Assembly (NCBI GenBank): GCA_041389525.1
Contig: JAWKRR010000034.1
Location: 1-64,000 of the forward strand
Source of the DNA: JACKFB01 sp041389525
Lineage (GTDB): Bacteria; Myxococcota_A; UBA9042; PHBI01; JACKFB01
Direction: 5' to 3'
Length of the DNA: 64,000 nucleotides
Part shown: piece after piece, positions 1 to 13,900 of the stretch
Layout of the letters: every line of letters starts with the position of its first letter
Position numbering within the stretch: the first letter of the stretch is position 1
Program-made: the position numbers and the translations under genes
The notes under the pieces: generated by a model
Told to the model about the DNA's origin: nothing
The model's database searches: none
The model's input: the letters and a program-made list of their open reading frames with translations, nothing else

Positions 1-207
1 ATGAGTGCTCGCCGTAGTGAGGCTGCCAGCCGGCGCCGGCTTCGGCTTCGGCTGTAGGCTCAGGGAGCGACAGCCCGAGATCGGGTGGGCAGGGATGGGA
101 GGCCTAGCTGATCTCGGAGCCCGCCGCGTCACGCGGGGGTGTCTTCACGTCGCGCCGCCGCACGCCGCCCCGCTGCAGGCCGGGCGGCAGACCCTCGCGC
201 TGCGCCG
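1..207. other. Left edge, no supported gene
   Basis: Every open frame here overlaps the 3' end of the giant minus-strand gene or lacks recognisable protein character. There is a perfect 14-bp palindrome at 28-41 in a GC-only context, but it has no following T-run, so I do not call it a terminator. Confidence 0.4.
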
Positions 208-1965
208 CTACTTCTTCTTTCCTTTCGCCGGTTTGGGTTCGAGGACGCGCAGCTCTCTCGGGTCGAATTGCGGGTGGCCGGCGTGGGATTCGGGGTCGCT
301 CGTGAAGAAGCCGCGGCTGTCGTTGCCCAGGGGGAGGAACTCGCCGTTGCAGCGGAAGTCGACCAGCGCCTCGCCCCAGCCGTCGCCGTAGCGCGCGTCG
401 AGGGCGGCGTCGAGGGCGGCGTTGTTGCCGGTGGTGAGGGCCTTGAAGTGCAGGCCCTTGTTCTGCACGCCCCAGGGGCCGTTGAGGTCGAGCGGGTAGA
501 TGAGCTCGTACTCATCTTCGAGGTAGACCGTCGCGGGGTCGATGTCGTTGTTGGTGATGTTCGGCGCGATGGTGTCGTGTTCGACGGTGCACCAGCAGTT
601 CAGCCAGTCGTCCCTTGACGCGAGGTTGAAGGTCTCCGGCGCGCACCAGAAGCTGGCCGGCACGGGCAGCAGCTCGAAGTGGAAGGCGCGCTGGGTGACA
701 TTGCCCGCCACGTCGACGATGGTGACCTGCAGGGTGTAGAAGCCGGCCGCGAGGCGCCCGAGGTCCAGGTCTCCGCCGATGCACCACATGGGCAGCGCAC
801 AGGCGGCGTCGCGGCTCGGCTGGCCGCCCAAGAGGGTCCCGACCGGGCGGTCGGGAGGCCAGCTCGAGTCGTCGAGCGTGATGTCGAAGCCGCCCGGCCC
901 CAGCAGATCGAAGGTCGCGCTGCGCAGGCCCGACCAGCCTGGGTTCTGCGGGTCCGTCAGCTGCCCGAGATCCAGGTTCTGGTTGGCGTAGAGCTCGGTC
1001 GGATGGGCGGGATCCTGGCTCAGCGTGAGGTTGGTGAGGGGCGGCGTGCAATCCAGACACACGTCCGGAGCGGCCGCGTGCGCGGTGCGGCCCGCGTCGT
1101 CGGTCGCCGTGGCGATGATGTCCAAGAAGCACCCCTCCGGACCGTAGATCGCGGTCCAGGCACCGTCGCCTTCAATGGTTTGGTCGGGGCTGGGGCTGAA
1201 GCTCACCCTCGGGTCGCTGTCGCACAGGTCGCTCGCGACCGCGACCTCGACCGCGTCGGGGCACTGAAAACCCGTGGGGCCGCTGACGAGGATGATGGGC
1301 GGGTCGGTGTCGGCCACCGCCTGGCAGGTGTCGCCGGCGCTGCCGTCGACGGCCGCGCACAGGTAGGTCGTCGTCTCCTGGCCCGAGCCGTCGCCGCAGG
1401 TGTCGACTCCCGACGTCTCGACGGAGGCGAGCTGCCCGTCGGCGCAGGTCCAGTTCGTGGCCTGGCAGGTGCCCCCGCCCGACGGCCCGCCCGTGTCCAC
1501 GCAAGAGTCCGCCATGCTGACCGGCTCGGGCCGGCAGCCATCGGCGACGCCGCCGTCCGTGGCGCGGCACTGGTACACCGTGACCGCCGGCTCGTCCGGG
1601 TCGACCACCCCGTCGACCCCGCACACGTCGTCGCCCTGGCTGCCGGTCATCACCAGCTCGCCAGCGCCCCCGGGGCCGGCGTTGACGCAGTCCCAGTCGA
1701 CCGCGGCGCACACCCCGCCCCCAGCGGACCGCCGCTGCGCGCGCACGCGTCCTCGCGGAACTCGTCGGTGGCCGCGCAGGTGTCGCTCCGGCCACCACCG
1801 TCTGCCTCGACGCAGCCGAAGACCGCGACGCTCGGGCTGTCCGGCGTGCCCCCGCACGTGTCGACGCCGTGGTGTCCGTGACCACCAGCTCGCCGGGCCC
1901 GTCGCCCGCGACGCACGACCAATCGCTGGCCGCGCAGGTGCCGCCGCCGAGGGCGTGCCCGTCAT
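208..1965 (-). CDS. C-terminal segment of the giant protein
   Basis: Correct reading begins near 1,720 with the end of the eighth Cys-rich repeat (VCAAVDWDCVN) and the ninth repeat (TCQATNWTCADG). It is followed by an Ig-like or HYR-like module (DTDPPIILVSGPTGFQCP, ATATDDAGRTAHA), a second beta-rich module with VDVAGNVTQRAF, and a final about 130-aa domain with four cysteines. The protein ends FDPRELRVLEPKPAKGKKK. No LPxTG, MYXO-CTERM or beta-barrel anchor is seen, so the C-terminus may be free or held by another protein. Confidence 0.66.
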   Translation of the reverse strand: MTGTPSAAAPARPAIGRASRATGPASWWSRTPRRRHVRGHAGQPERRGLRLRRGRRWWPERHLRGHRRVPRGRVRAQRRSAGGGVCAAVDWDCVNAGPGGAGELVMTGSQGDDVCGVDGVVDPDEPAVTVYQCRATDGGVADGCRPEPVSMADSCVDTGGPSGGGTCQATNWTCADGQLASVETSGVDTCGDGSGQETTTYLCAAVDGSAGDTCQAVADTDPPIILVSGPTGFQCPDAVEVAVASDLCDSDPRVSFSPSPDQTIEGDGAWTAIYGPEGCFLDIIATATDDAGRTAHAAAPDVCLDCTPPLTNLTLSQDPAHPTELYANQNLDLGQLTDPQNPGWSGLRSATFDLLGPGGFDITLDDSSWPPDRPVGTLLGGQPSRDAACALPMWCIGGDLDLGRLAAGFYTLQVTIVDVAGNVTQRAFHFELLPVPASFWCAPETFNLASRDDWLNCWCTVEHDTIAPNITNNDIDPATVYLEDEYELIYPLDLNGPWGVQNKGLHFKALTTGNNAALDAALDARYGDGWGEALVDFRCNGEFLPLGNDSRGFFTSDPESHAGHPQFDPRELRVLEPKPAKGKKK

Positions 1966-4900
1966 CGGCGCAGGCGTCCTGGCGCACGGTCGCGCCGACC
2001 GCGCAGGCGTCCGCGATCACGCCACTTTGAACCGAGCAGCTCCAGAATGTGACCGACGGCGCGTCCTGGTCGCCGCCGCACGCGTCATCGCCGCCGCTCG
2101 TCGCCGCTGAGAGCAGGCCGCCCTCGCACGACCAGTCGGTGGCGTGACAGCTCCCGCCGCCAAGCTCGCCCCCGTCGTCGGCGCAGCTGTCCATGCGCAC
2201 GGTCTCGCTGGCCTCGCAGCGGTCGACCAGCGTGCCCTCGCCGGCCGCGCAGCGATAGCGCGTGACCGAGGGCGCGTCGTCGTCACCGCCGCACACGTCC
2301 TGACCGCTCGTCGCCACCGAGGAGAGGCGCCCATCCGCGCACGTCCAGTCCGTGGCGGAGCACGCCCCGCCGCCGAGCTCGGTGCCGACCTCCTCGCACA
2401 GGTCGGAGCGCGCGGCCACGAGGGCGGCGCAGGTGTCGGGCGCTGAGCCGTTTGCGGCCTCGCAGCGGTGCCAGGTGACCGATGGGTGGTCGCCGTCGCC
2501 GCCGCAGGTGTCCGTGCCGCCCGACGAGGTGGAGGTGAGCGCGCCGCCCTCGCAGCGCCAATCGACGGCCGAGCAGGTGCCGCCGCCGAGGCCGTCGCCG
2601 GAGTCCAGGCAGGTGTCGCTGCGCAGGGTCTCGGCGGGCTGGCAGGTGTCAGCGCGGGATCCGCTCTGGGCCGCGCAGGAGAAATACGTGACCGTCGCGT
2701 CGTCGACGTCGCCGCCGCACGTGTCCGAGCCGCCGCTGGTCGCGCTGCTCAAGACGCCGCCCTCGCAGCGCCAGTCGGTGGCCTGGCAGCTCCCGCCGCC
2801 GAGCTCGTCGCCCGTGTCGGCGCAGGTGTCGGACTCGCCCCGCTGCTCGGTCGCGCAGGTGTCGGCGGCGGTACCGTCGCTGGCGGCGCAGGCGTACCAG
2901 ACGAGCTGCGGGTCGTCCGCGGTGCCCTCGCACGCGTCGGCGCCGCCCGTCGACGTCGACAACAGCGTGCCCGCCTCGCAGCGCCAGTCGATGGCCTGGC
3001 AGACGCCGCCCCCGCTCGCGCTGCCCGAGTCGACGCAGAGATCAGCCTCGGTCCGCACGCTCGGGGTGCAGGTGTCGGCGTCGGTCCCGTCGGCCGCGGT
3101 GCAGTGGAAGGTCCGAAGCTCGGGGGCGTCGGCGGTGCCGGCGCAGGTGTCGTCGCCGCCGCTGGTCGTCGCCTGGAGGAGGCCGCCCGCGCAGGTCCAG
3201 TTTGTCGCGGCGCATGAACCACCGCCAGACGCTGTGCCAGTATCCACGCAGCTATCGCTCTCCGTGACGTCCGCTGCGACGCAGCGCGCGCCGTCCGCGC
3301 AGGCGTAGGCGCGGACCGAGGCGTCGCCGAGGCAGGTGTCGGTGCCGCTGGTCACGGTCTGGCCGCAAGCGCCGGCGGCGCAGAAGGCGTCGATGGCCAC
3401 GCAGGAGCCGCCGCCGTAGCCGGTGCCCGAGTCGTCGCAGCTGTCCTGGCCGCACGCGACGGGCACCAGCGAGCCGCCGACGCAGCGCGCGCGGGCCCCG
3501 TCGTCGAAGCAGGCCGTCGAGAACTCGCCCTCAGCGAGGCACTCGGCGCCGGTCTGGCAGAGGCAGGGGCCCGAGGGCACGACCGGGACCGCGGCGCTCG
3601 CGTCGCAGGAGCCGGCGGCCCCCGCGGGGAAGGCCAGCACGCGGACCTGGACGGTCTCGCCCTCCGCGTCGGGTGGCAGGTCGGCCAGCGCGAGGTAGTG
3701 GCCGGCCCCCTGGTGCGCGCCCGGGGTGGCTAGCAGATCGATGGCCGGGGCCAGCTCGCTCTCACCCGCGGCGTCCAGCAGGAACACGACGAGCCGGTCC
3801 AGGTCGCCCGGCTCCAGCGGGTCGCCCGAGGTGTCGGTCAGGGTGAAGCGGAGCTCCTGGCCGGGCTGGATGGTCCAGACCCCGCCTGGGGTTGGGGCGT
3901 CGATCGCCAGCTCGCAGGCGCCGCCACCGCCGCCGAAGTTCCCGACCAGCAGCGACTTGGTCGCCGCGTTGTCCAGCGGCGAGGAGTCGGCGACCGAGCT
4001 GCCAGTGATCTCGAAGGTGAAGACGTTCAGCCAGGGTGAGGGCGGCGAGACGGCCCAGGTGAAGCTGCCGTCGCCCAGCGCCGTGGGGGCTGGGGCAGCA
4101 GGGGGTTGGGGCTCAGAGCGGGACGCGGAGGGCCTGGCCGGGGTCGATGCGCGGGATGGTGAAGGTGCCGAGCCCGATGGTGCCGTAGCCGAGTTGGATG
4201 AAGACCTGGCCGGTGACCTGGGTGGCGGTGCAGGCGTCGGCGGCGTTGTGGACGAGGCCGGCGAGGATGAGGTTGTCGCCGACCGCGGCCTGGTTGAAGG
4301 GGGCGGGGTCGCCGTTCTTCGACAGGAACAGGATGTCGTCGCTGAAGATGAAGAGGTCGGGCGTGCCGGGGCGGACGTGGGTGGGCGCGAGGTCCTGGCA
4401 GGCGTAGCCGGAGCCGAGGACCGCGTAGGCGCGGACCTCGAGATCGGCGTCGGTCAGCGAGGCCGGGATGGCGAGGCTGGCCGAGTAGAGGCCACCGCCG
4501 AGGTAGGTGCCGCCGGTGAGCAGGTTGATGGACGGGAGCACCTGGGTGCCGCCGGAGAGGAAGAGCAGCGTGAAGGAGCCGAGCTCGGCGGGGGCGATGG
4601 GGTTGCCCGAGGTCGGGCGGCGCAGGCGGACCTGCACGGTGCCGTTCGAGCAGGCGGTGAAGCCGGAGGGCGCGACGGGGGCGGTGACCTCGGCGAGGCA
4701 GCCGTCCTCGGGGTCGGGCGGGTCAGGCGGCGTTCCGACGTCGAGGGGGCGGCCCAGCGTGGCGCAGCCGGGGGTGGTGTTGGCCGGGGTGCTGCCGGTG
4801 ACCTGCCAGGTGAAGACGTGGACGGACGGGGACGGGCCGGTCACGGTCCAGCGGAAGCGGCCGCCGGGCAGCGCGACCGGGGGCTGGGCAGCGCGAAGTT

Positions 4901-7900
4901 GGGGACGAAGCTGGGGATGACGGTCTGTCCGGGGGCGATCGAGGCGGCAGAGAAGCTGCCGAGCACGATGACCTGGGCGCCCGTGTCGACGCGGACGGTG
5001 CCGGTGACCTGGGTGGCGGTGCCGGCGCCGGGCTGGTTGGTGAGGCTGCCGCGCAGGGTGATCTCGTCGCCGACCTCCGCGGAGGCGAAGGCGCCGAGAC
5101 CCCGTTTTTGGCGAGGAAATCGACGGCGCTCACACAGATCTCGGGCGCCGGGATCTCGAAGCTACGGGCTGAGCCGTTGTTGTCCTCGCGGCACTCGAGG
5201 ACCTCGGAGGCGGGGTCGACCAGGACCGTGGCGGTGTGGTTGCCGGCGGTCCCGGCGGGCCACTGGAGCGAGACCGGCACGGAGCCGCCGACCGGCACGG
5301 GGCCGACCAGCGCCGCGTCGCGGGTGATGCCGTCGATGAGCAGGCGGACCGCGACGGGGCCGCTGTCGACCTCGCCGCGGTTGTAGACGTTGGCGCTGAC
5401 GGTGACCGGGGCGCCGATGTCGCCGCTGACGATGGACAGGTCGCTCGCGCTCGCGGCGCCCGGGCTGGCCCAGGTCGACAGGTCGGGGCGCGGGGCGTGC
5501 ACGAAGATGGTCTCCAGCCGGTGGTTGTTGTCCTCGTCGCGCTCGGGGACGCGGTTGTCGCGGGCGAGGTCGGGCGCCTCATCGACGCGGATCTCGAGGT
5601 CGTGGTTGCCCTCGGTGGCGAAGACCACGCCGGTGGCCATCGTGAAGGTGCCGGGGGCGCTCAGCGGGCCGATGGTCGAGTGGTAGGCGCCGTCGATGTA
5701 GAGCGACAGGTGGTAGGGGCTCAGCGGCATCTCGGGGATGGCGAAGCCGGGCGGCGGCAGGGGCTTGGCGACCCGCGCGGTGATGGTGGTCGGGAAGCCG
5801 ACGGCCGGGGTCGCGTAGCCCAGGCAGGGATTGAATGGGACCGAGATGTCGGTGGGCACGAGATCGACCAGGAGGCGGCGGGTCGTGTTGTTGTCCTCGC
5901 GGGACTCGAAGAGCAGGTCAGGGTCGTCGACCACGGTCTGGATGCCCCAGAGCGGGCCGTCGGGGTGGGGGTCCAGTCGGTAGGTCTGGGGTGTCCAGCC
6001 CATGGGCGTGTCCACCGAGCCACCGGCAGGCGGCATGACCTTCGGCGGGACCTGGGCGACGAGGTCGGCGCGGAAGGTCCAGCCGCCGCGGAGCTCGTAG
6101 AGATCGACCGTCACGTCGTCCGGCGTGATGTTGCCGCGGTTGGCGATGCGGGAGGTCGTGACGAGCGGGACGCCGTTGACGGGGGCCGAGTCGACGGCGA
6201 TGTCGATGGCCTGCGTGGTCGGCGGGTTCGAGCCGTAGATGGTGTTCTCGCCGCGGGCGTCGCGCCACGGGGAGACGTCGAGGCCCACGGGGAGGGCGGC
6301 GTCGTTGTTGTCATAGTCGCACTCGCGGGCGGCGACGTCGCCGTTGGCGGGGTCGGTGTCGAGCACGGCGAGGGTCGCACGCACCGAGCTGACCTGCTCG
6401 GACTGGCGCGGCGTCCAGGTGAAGCTGACCTGGGTGGACTGGCCGGGGTCGAGCCCGGCGCCCAGGCTGAAGGGGGCGATCTTCCCGTTCTGGTCCAGGT
6501 CGAGGGTCGCCGGGAGGCCGTCCGCGGCGCGTGTGGCCGAGAGGGTGACCTCGACGTCCTCGACCAGCGTGTTGTTTCCGAGGTTCGTGATCGTGACGTG
6601 GACCGGGACCGGGACCTCGTATTTCAGGGCGCCGCCGAAGGCCAGGGCCGGGGTGACGTCGGGGCAGACCGCGAAGGGCTGGACGCGGGTGTTGTTCAGC
6701 TCGTCGCGCTCGGGCAGGTCGCCGCAGGCGTTGGAGAGCTGGGCCGGGTCCGAGGTCACCTTCACGCGGTAGGTGCCGTTTTCGCGGAAGAGCACGGCCG
6801 TGGCGAGGCTGTGGGTGCCCGTTCCGACGAAGGGCCCGACGGTCGCGAAGGGGAGCACGGCGCCGGAGGGCAGCTCGAGATCCCCCTCCGCCACGTGGGT
6901 GCCGACGGCCATCTTCGTGTGGTCGCCCTGGTTTCCGGTGGCGAAGAAGAGGTCGGCGCGGCTCTGGACGATGGCCGTGCGGGTGATGCTGGTGGTCACG
7001 AGGTCGGGGAGCTGGCGCTCGGTGACGTTGTTGGTCTCGATGTTCTCGAGGTGCACGTCAGCGACGTCGACGAAGGCGCGGATGGTCTGGATGGGGTCGG
7101 CCGTGTTGCACTGCGGTGTGACCACGGCCCAGGGGGTGTCATAGACCTGCGGCGCGCCCCAGGACGGCATCTCGATCTGCGTCGGAAGCAGCAGATCCTC
7201 CGCGCCCGAGAGGCGGCGCGCCGTGTGCTGCACCAGCGAACCGGGCTCCATGTTGACGATGACCTGAATCGGCGGCTCGACCGGCGCGGGGATGGGCGGG
7301 CGGCTGTGCACCGCGCCGGTCACGGTCAGCAGCTGCTCGAACTCCGGGGGGCCGTCCACGTCGAGGTCGACGAGGGTGCCGTAGTTGGCGCCGCGGTAGT
7401 CATCCCACGGCGACAGATCAAGCCACAGTGGCCGCACGGCCTCGTTGTTTGCTGCGTTGCACTCGAGGCCGGCGAACTCGCGACCCGGGGCGTGCCCGTC
7501 GGGGAGATCGGGGTCGACGATGACCCGCAGCAGGCGCACCTGATCGGCGTGCCGCGGGGTCCAGATCCACGAGACCAGCTTCTCCTGGCCCGGGTTGATG
7601 GGGTCGGCGCAGCTGTTGACCACGGTCCGGACGTCGCCGCTGAGGTCGGCGTCGGTCTCCAGCACGGGCCCGAGATCGGAGGTCAGGAACACGTCGACCG
7701 GGGTCGAGAGGGTGTTGTTGCCGTAGTTGTGGACGCGCGCGGTGATGGTGACCGGCACGCCGTACTTCGCCGGGCCGCTGGCGGTGATGTCGATGCCGAC
7801 CACCTGCGGGGACGGGTCGGGGCAGAGGGTGTGGACCTCCGTGCGCTGGTTGTTCTTCTCGTTCTGCTCGGGGATGTCGCCGCACGCGGTGGTCGCGCCG

Positions 7901-10900
7901 ACGTCGGCTGTCACCTTCAGGGTGTAGTCGCCGTGCGCCGCGGTGGGGATCGCCGCCTGGATGAGGAAGGTGCCCGTGCCGATGAAGGGGCCCGCGGGCG
8001 GGTAGACCGTCGTCGCGCCCAGGGGATCGGTGACCTCGAGGCGCGCCATGTAGCTGCCGACGCCCATGGGGAGCGGCCCGGCGGCGTTCTGCACGGTGAA
8101 GAGCACGTCGCCCACGCAGGTCGCGTTGATGAGCTGGATGTCGCTGACGACGAGGTCGGGGAAGGGGCGCGTGGTGGCGTTGTTCGCCTCGCTCTGCTCT
8201 TGGTAGGTGCCGTTGTCGTCGACGTGGACGCGCAGCGACTGGACCGGGTTGTCGACGTCGCACAGCGCGGCGTCTGGTGTCATGGCGTAGGCCACCGTCT
8301 GTGGAGCGGCGGGCGCCGGCGCGACGATCAGCGCGTCTTGGGGCACGACGGCGGTGGTGTCGAGGCGCACCACGGTCAAGCGCGTCTGGCCGCCCTCGCT
8401 GTTGGGGACCTGGGTGATGGTCGCGCCGCGGTTGAAGACCGTCGCCGTGACCGCGAGCGGCTCGCCGAAGCGCGGCGCCGTGGCCACGTCGAGGTCGGGG
8501 ACCGTGCCCGGGGTGAGGCCCGCCTGGTTCGCGCCGGCGGGCGACTTCCAGGGCGTCAGGTCCAAGGCGGATCGGCGCAGGCCTGGTGGTTCGCGGCGGG
8601 GGTCGCAGGTGGCGAGCCTGCCTGGGGTCCACGACGACGCGCAACTGCCGGACCTCGGGCGCCTGGTAGCTCGGCGTCCACTGCCGTGTGACGGTCTTGA
8701 ACGCGCCCGGCTCGATGGGGTCGGCGCAGCTGTTCGACACGGTGACGACGCCGAAGGCGGCGTCCGCGTCGGTGGCCAGGACCGGGCCCTGGTCGGAGGT
8801 CAGCAGCACCTGAACCGGGACGTCCAGCGAGCGATTGCCGCGATTATAGACGCGCGCGCGATTTGTCGTGGGCACTCCGTACTGGACGACCGGGGCGACG
8901 TCGATGTCGGTGGGCCACGAAGTTCGGGCCGCGGAGTCCTTCCAGGACGCGTCATAGCAGAGTGAGAGCACACGCGAGCGCTGGTTGTTGGTCTGCTCGA
9001 CGGCCTCGGGGACTGGCCGCAGAGGCCGCTCGAGAGGTCGATCGGCAGGTCGGCGGTCGCGCTGAGCGTAGTCGCCCCACCTCGTCGAAGAGGAAGCCTG
9101 TCGCCAGGGAGAGCTGCCGGTGCCGCTGAGCGAGGCGGCGAGCGGACCTGCGCGCCCGACGGCTTCGTCGCGGAGGGGCCGGCGTCCCACGCGCCGAGGG
9201 GCATGGCGCCGAGGTTCGACACGGCGAGGCCGAGATCCCCGGCGCAGGGGCTGCCGCCGGCGGCGGATCTGGTAGAGGTCGAGCTCGGGGGTGGCGCGGG
9301 CGCAGGATGTTGTTGGACTCGTCCTGCTCGGAGATCTCGCCGTCGTCGACCTGATGGCCACCTGCGTCCTGGCGGGCGTCCAGGGAAGCGACGACTTCGA
9401 GGCGCCGGGGCCAAGCTCGGCGATGGCGACGAAGGGACCCGCGGGCGCTGTCGACGACCGTGGCGCGCTCGACGCTGTACGCGGTGGGAGTCGCCGTGGT
9501 TCGTCACGGTGCTGGAGAGGCTGGTGGCCGTCCCGACCGCCGGAGCCGGGCGTGAGAGCAGGACGCCCGAACAGTGCCAGGGCCGTCCGCGCCGCGGGGG
9601 CGTCGACGCAGGCGCCGTGGTCGCAGCCCTCGAAGCTGGTGTCAGTGACGCAGACGCGGAGCTTGTAGGCAGCTGAAAGCCTGGGGCGCCTGGAAAGTCC
9701 ACCGGTCGGTGTCAAGTGGCTGGGGAAGCGCGCCCGAGCGGCGACTTGTCGGCTGGGGCATCCAAGTCCCGATGGTGAGGGGAAGCGTGGCCGAAACTGG
9801 GCGCCGTCGCCTTGGACCGGCATGACCTGCAGCGGGCCGCTGTGGAGCGTCACCGCCTGGTTGAGGGCGTTGGTCATGGAGAGGCGAACGATGCCGCCGC
9901 GGACCGCGGAGATGCCGAGCGCGCCGGTCGGGCCGAAGGGCAAGAACGGGGCGTGTCGGCCCGGCCCCCACCTGGCAACGCGCCGCCCGGGGAGGTGGTC
10001 GGGACACCAGCGACCGCGGTGCCGCGAACGCTGACCAGGGAGCACTGGGTCTGGATGATGTCGCCGGAGCCGACCGAGGGTTCGCCGATCCAGAAGGCCT
10101 GGGTGCCGCGGTTGTTCGCCTCGGAGAGCTCTGGGAGGGTGCCGCTCGGGTCGAGCACCACGGTCATGGTGTGGAAGCCTTCGTCGAGGAAGACCGACTG
10201 AATGGCGAGCACGGTGGAGCCGCCAGCCGGGATGGCGGGTAGGTCGCGGCCCCGACGAGGGTGGGCGCGGAGACGCCGGGGGGCGAAAACGAGACCAGGG
10301 CGTCCTCGAAGCGCACGTCGACGCCGGCGGGTGAGTCGACGCCGCCGATGTTTCGGGACGTTGGCGCGCACCTCCAGGATCTCGCCGGCGGTGACGGGGT
10401 CGATGTCGCCGGGGATGATGTACAGCGCGCTGGTCGCCGGGTCGTGGAAGGTGATGTCCAGGGTGAAGACGGCGAGGTCGGGGTCGGCCGCGCTCAGCGC
10501 GACGTCGGCGAGGGCGACGAGGTCACCGCCGGCGAGGGGGAGGCGCGCCTCGGCGCTGGCGATCCCGGAGGCGACGCCGGCGACATAATCGACGCTGGCC
10601 ACGCCGCCCGCGTCGGTGTATGGCGAGCGGCGCTGTCAGCAGCTCCCGTGCCGGCGACCAGGGCGAAGTCGATGGATTTGTTGCCGACCGACCAGGCCAA
10701 GCGGGCTGGTCAGCGTGGCGGTCAGGTCGAGACGCTGGAGCCGTCCGCGGGCAGCGCGCGCTTGGCGCGGCGGTGAGGTCCAGGCGGTGGGTGACGACGT
10801 GGTCAGCGTGACGACCTTGCGTGGCGGTGGCGCCACTGGAGTCGCTGAGGGTCGGGGGCGATGGCGGCGGTCCAGGGCTGGTTGGGATCCACGGTCGTGA

Positions 10901-13900
10901 CGGTCAACACGTCGGTGACAGGGTCGATAGCTGAAGAGGTTCGGGACCGCGCCGGCGACTGACCAGACCAGCGCGTTTCCGTCGGCGGCGGGGCCATCCT
11001 CGAAGTCGTTCTCGAAGGGGGTGAGGTCGAGGCCCAGGACCTCGGCGTCGCGGAGTTGTTGGTCGGGGATCGGCGGGGCGATGAGCGGCGGGCCTACCTG
11101 GTCGGAGAAGCAGATGCAGCCGGGCTGGCCGGCTTGGCCGTCGAGCGAGGCGGCGCCGACGCCTCGCGCCCGCCGGCGACACAGCAGGGCGGTGTCGGCG
11201 TCGTTGACGGGTGGGCTGGGCCCACGCCGCCGACTGGGCAGCCTGATGTAGACGCCTCGCCGCCGCCGCCGCCGCCCGTGCCGTTGTTGAAGGTCCCGCC
11301 GAGGGCGGTCGCCGCCGCGCCCGCCGACTGCCCGAGCTCGCCAGCGCCGGACAGGACGCCCGTCGCCACGTACTGCACGATGGAGCCCGCGCCGCCGCCG
11401 CCCTGGTGCCCCCGCTCGGAGACGTCACCGCCGGCGGCGCCGTCGCAGGCGATGACGCCGGCAGGCGAGGGTCCTGCCAGCGCGAGCGTGACGCGGCCGC
11501 CGCCCCGGCCGCCCGTGGACCGCAGCGGCGCCGCCACCGGAGCCGTAAAGCAGGGCGGGTCACGCACGGCTCGATGGGCGGCGTGGGGTCAGCATCGACG
11601 CCGCCAACCGAACTGTAGCCGTTGCCGCCAGCACCTCCGTGTCCGCCACCGCCCCCCGACCAGGAGGTAAGCTGGTCTGGACCGGCGCCCGGCCCTGGCG
11701 GGCGAGAAGCCCAGTCCGGTGGCGCGAATCGTCGCCCCAGCGGCCACGGTGAGGTCGCGCGCGACCGCCTCGGCACGCCGGACCTCGACCGTCGCCGTCC
11801 CGAGCAGGTCGAAGGCCGCGTCGCCCTCGAAGCGCACCAGATCGCCGCGGGTGACACCATCGGTCTGCTCAAAGCGCTCGCTCTGAACGAAGCGCCAGCT
11901 CGCGACGCTCCCGCCCTCGAGGGTCGCGCCGCTCAGCGTGGTCACCCGCGCCTCGATTCGGGCGTCCTCGGTGTTCGGGCAGGCGCCGGCGCAGCCCTCG
12001 CTGCTCTCGACGGTGATGTTCCAGGTCGCCTGGTCGACGACCAGCGTGTCGGGCCGCAGTGTCGGGCTCCCGCCGCCCGCGACGACAATGGCCCCCGGGT
12101 TGACGGTCAGGCTCTCGTACACGTAGGGGCCGTCCACCGACTCCTCGAAGCGGAAGCCCTGGTAAATCGACAGGGTCTCATCATCCGCCGTCGACCCGTC
12201 GTCGAAGGTGTCCGCGCCGGGCGCCAGCGTGAGCACCGCGATGGTGCCGCGACCGCCGTTGACGCCGTCGAGGCTCGCGGCGCCCGTCCCGCGACGCCCG
12301 CCCGCCACCGACATCCCGGCGAAGTTGGTGAACGTGGACTGGACGTACCGCACGCTGACGCGACCGCCCGCGCCGCCGCCGCCACCACCGTTGTTGAACG
12401 TCCCGCCGAGCCGGTCGCCACCGCGCCCACCCGCCGCTCGGATGAGGCCGCCGCCTGCGAGCGCTTGCGCCTCGACGCGAATCGAACCGCCCGCGCCGCC
12501 GCCGCCGGTGCCTCCGCTGGACGCGTCCCCACCTTGCAAGCCGTCTGCGCTCAGGGTCCCGGCCAGCGTCAGCGTGCCAGCCATCGCCACGCGGATGGTC
12601 CCGCCGCCCGCGCCACCGGAGCTGCGCGCCCCGTTGCCGCCGCCGGACCCCAGCGTCAACGGCTGCAGGCCCGAGCCATAGAAGGTCCCGACGCCCGCGC
12701 TGTACCCATTGCTGCCGCGCCCGCCGTGGCTCGCCCCGCCGCCAGACCACGACGTGTTGGTGCCGCCCACGCCAGGCCCGCTCGCCGCGCCGAATCCGCG
12801 GCCGTCGGCCCGCAGCGTCGCGCCCGCCGCGACATCGAGATCATCCGCGTTGACGAGGACGACCCGCCCGTCGACCAGCGCGCCCGCGTCGAACAGGTAG
12901 TCGCCGGCGCCCTCAAAGCTGAGGTTGCGCCCGAAGGTCGAGCCGCCGTGCTGCGCAAAAGTACCCGCCGCCTGGACGGTCCAGTCCGCCGCGGTGCCCG
13001 TGGTCACGGTCGCGTGGTCCAAGACGATCTCTGCGCCCACCAGCAGCACGGAGCCCGTGGTGGGGCAGGACCCGCCGCACCCAGCCGTGCTCTCGACGGT
13101 CGTGTTCCAGGTCGCGCTGTCGACGGTGATGCTCTGGGCCGTCACGGTCGCGTGACCAGCACCGCCCACGACGATCGCGCCCGGCCGGACCAGCACCTCG
13201 TCGTAGGTGAAGGGCCCGTCCACCGCCGCGTTCCAGCGCCAGCCGCGATAAATCTCCAGCCGCCGGTCGTCCGCCTTGGAGGTGTCCTCGGTCGTGTCGG
13301 CACCTGAGTCCAGCCAGATCAGCGCCATGGTCCCACGTCCGCCGGCGACCCCGTCGAGGGTGCCTGCGCCTCCGCCCGCGCGCCCGCCCTCCACCCGCGC
13401 CGTCGCGAGGGCTGTGAAGGCGAGGTTCTTCGTGCGCACAGCGACGCGACCGCCCGACCCGCCACCGCCCGCACCATTGTTGAAGGAGCCGGCCAGCCGG
13501 TCGCCGCCTCGTCCGCCGTCCGCCCGCAGCAACCCCGCGCCGGCGATCGTGTCGCTCTCGAGTCGGATGGTGCCGCCCGATCCGCCGCCGCCGCAGCCGC
13601 CGCTGGAGGCGTCGCCGCCCTGCGCGCCGCTCGAGGTCAAGGTCCCGCCGACCGTGATCGACTGCGACGCCGCGACGCGGATCCGCCCGCCGCCAGCCCC
13701 GCCGGCCGAGCGCGCCCCCGCGCCACCGCCCGACCCCAAGTCCACCGGCAGCAACCCCGAACCGTAGAAGCTGCCCACCCCTGCGCTGTATCCGTTCCCT
13801 CCTCGCCCACCGTAGCTGCCGCCGCCGCCCGACCACGACGTGTTGGTCGCGCCGGCCCCCGGGCCGCCTCCGAACCCGCGCCCGTCGGTGGACCAGATGG

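Noticed and set aside
28..41. Perfect 14-bp palindrome near the left edge
   Set aside because: It is made of GC only with AG/CT ends, has no T-run, and such palindromes are expected by chance at this base composition.
1700..1900. Programmed ribosomal frameshifting in the giant gene
   Set aside because: There are too many shifts, in both directions, at unrelated G/C runs and without slippery-site or pseudoknot features; error or decay explains them better.
5236..8691. Long plus-strand open frame (1151 codons)
   Set aside because: It is antisense to the CARDB segment; the translation is Val/Gly/Arg-rich with no domain and simply mirrors the GC-rich codon bias.
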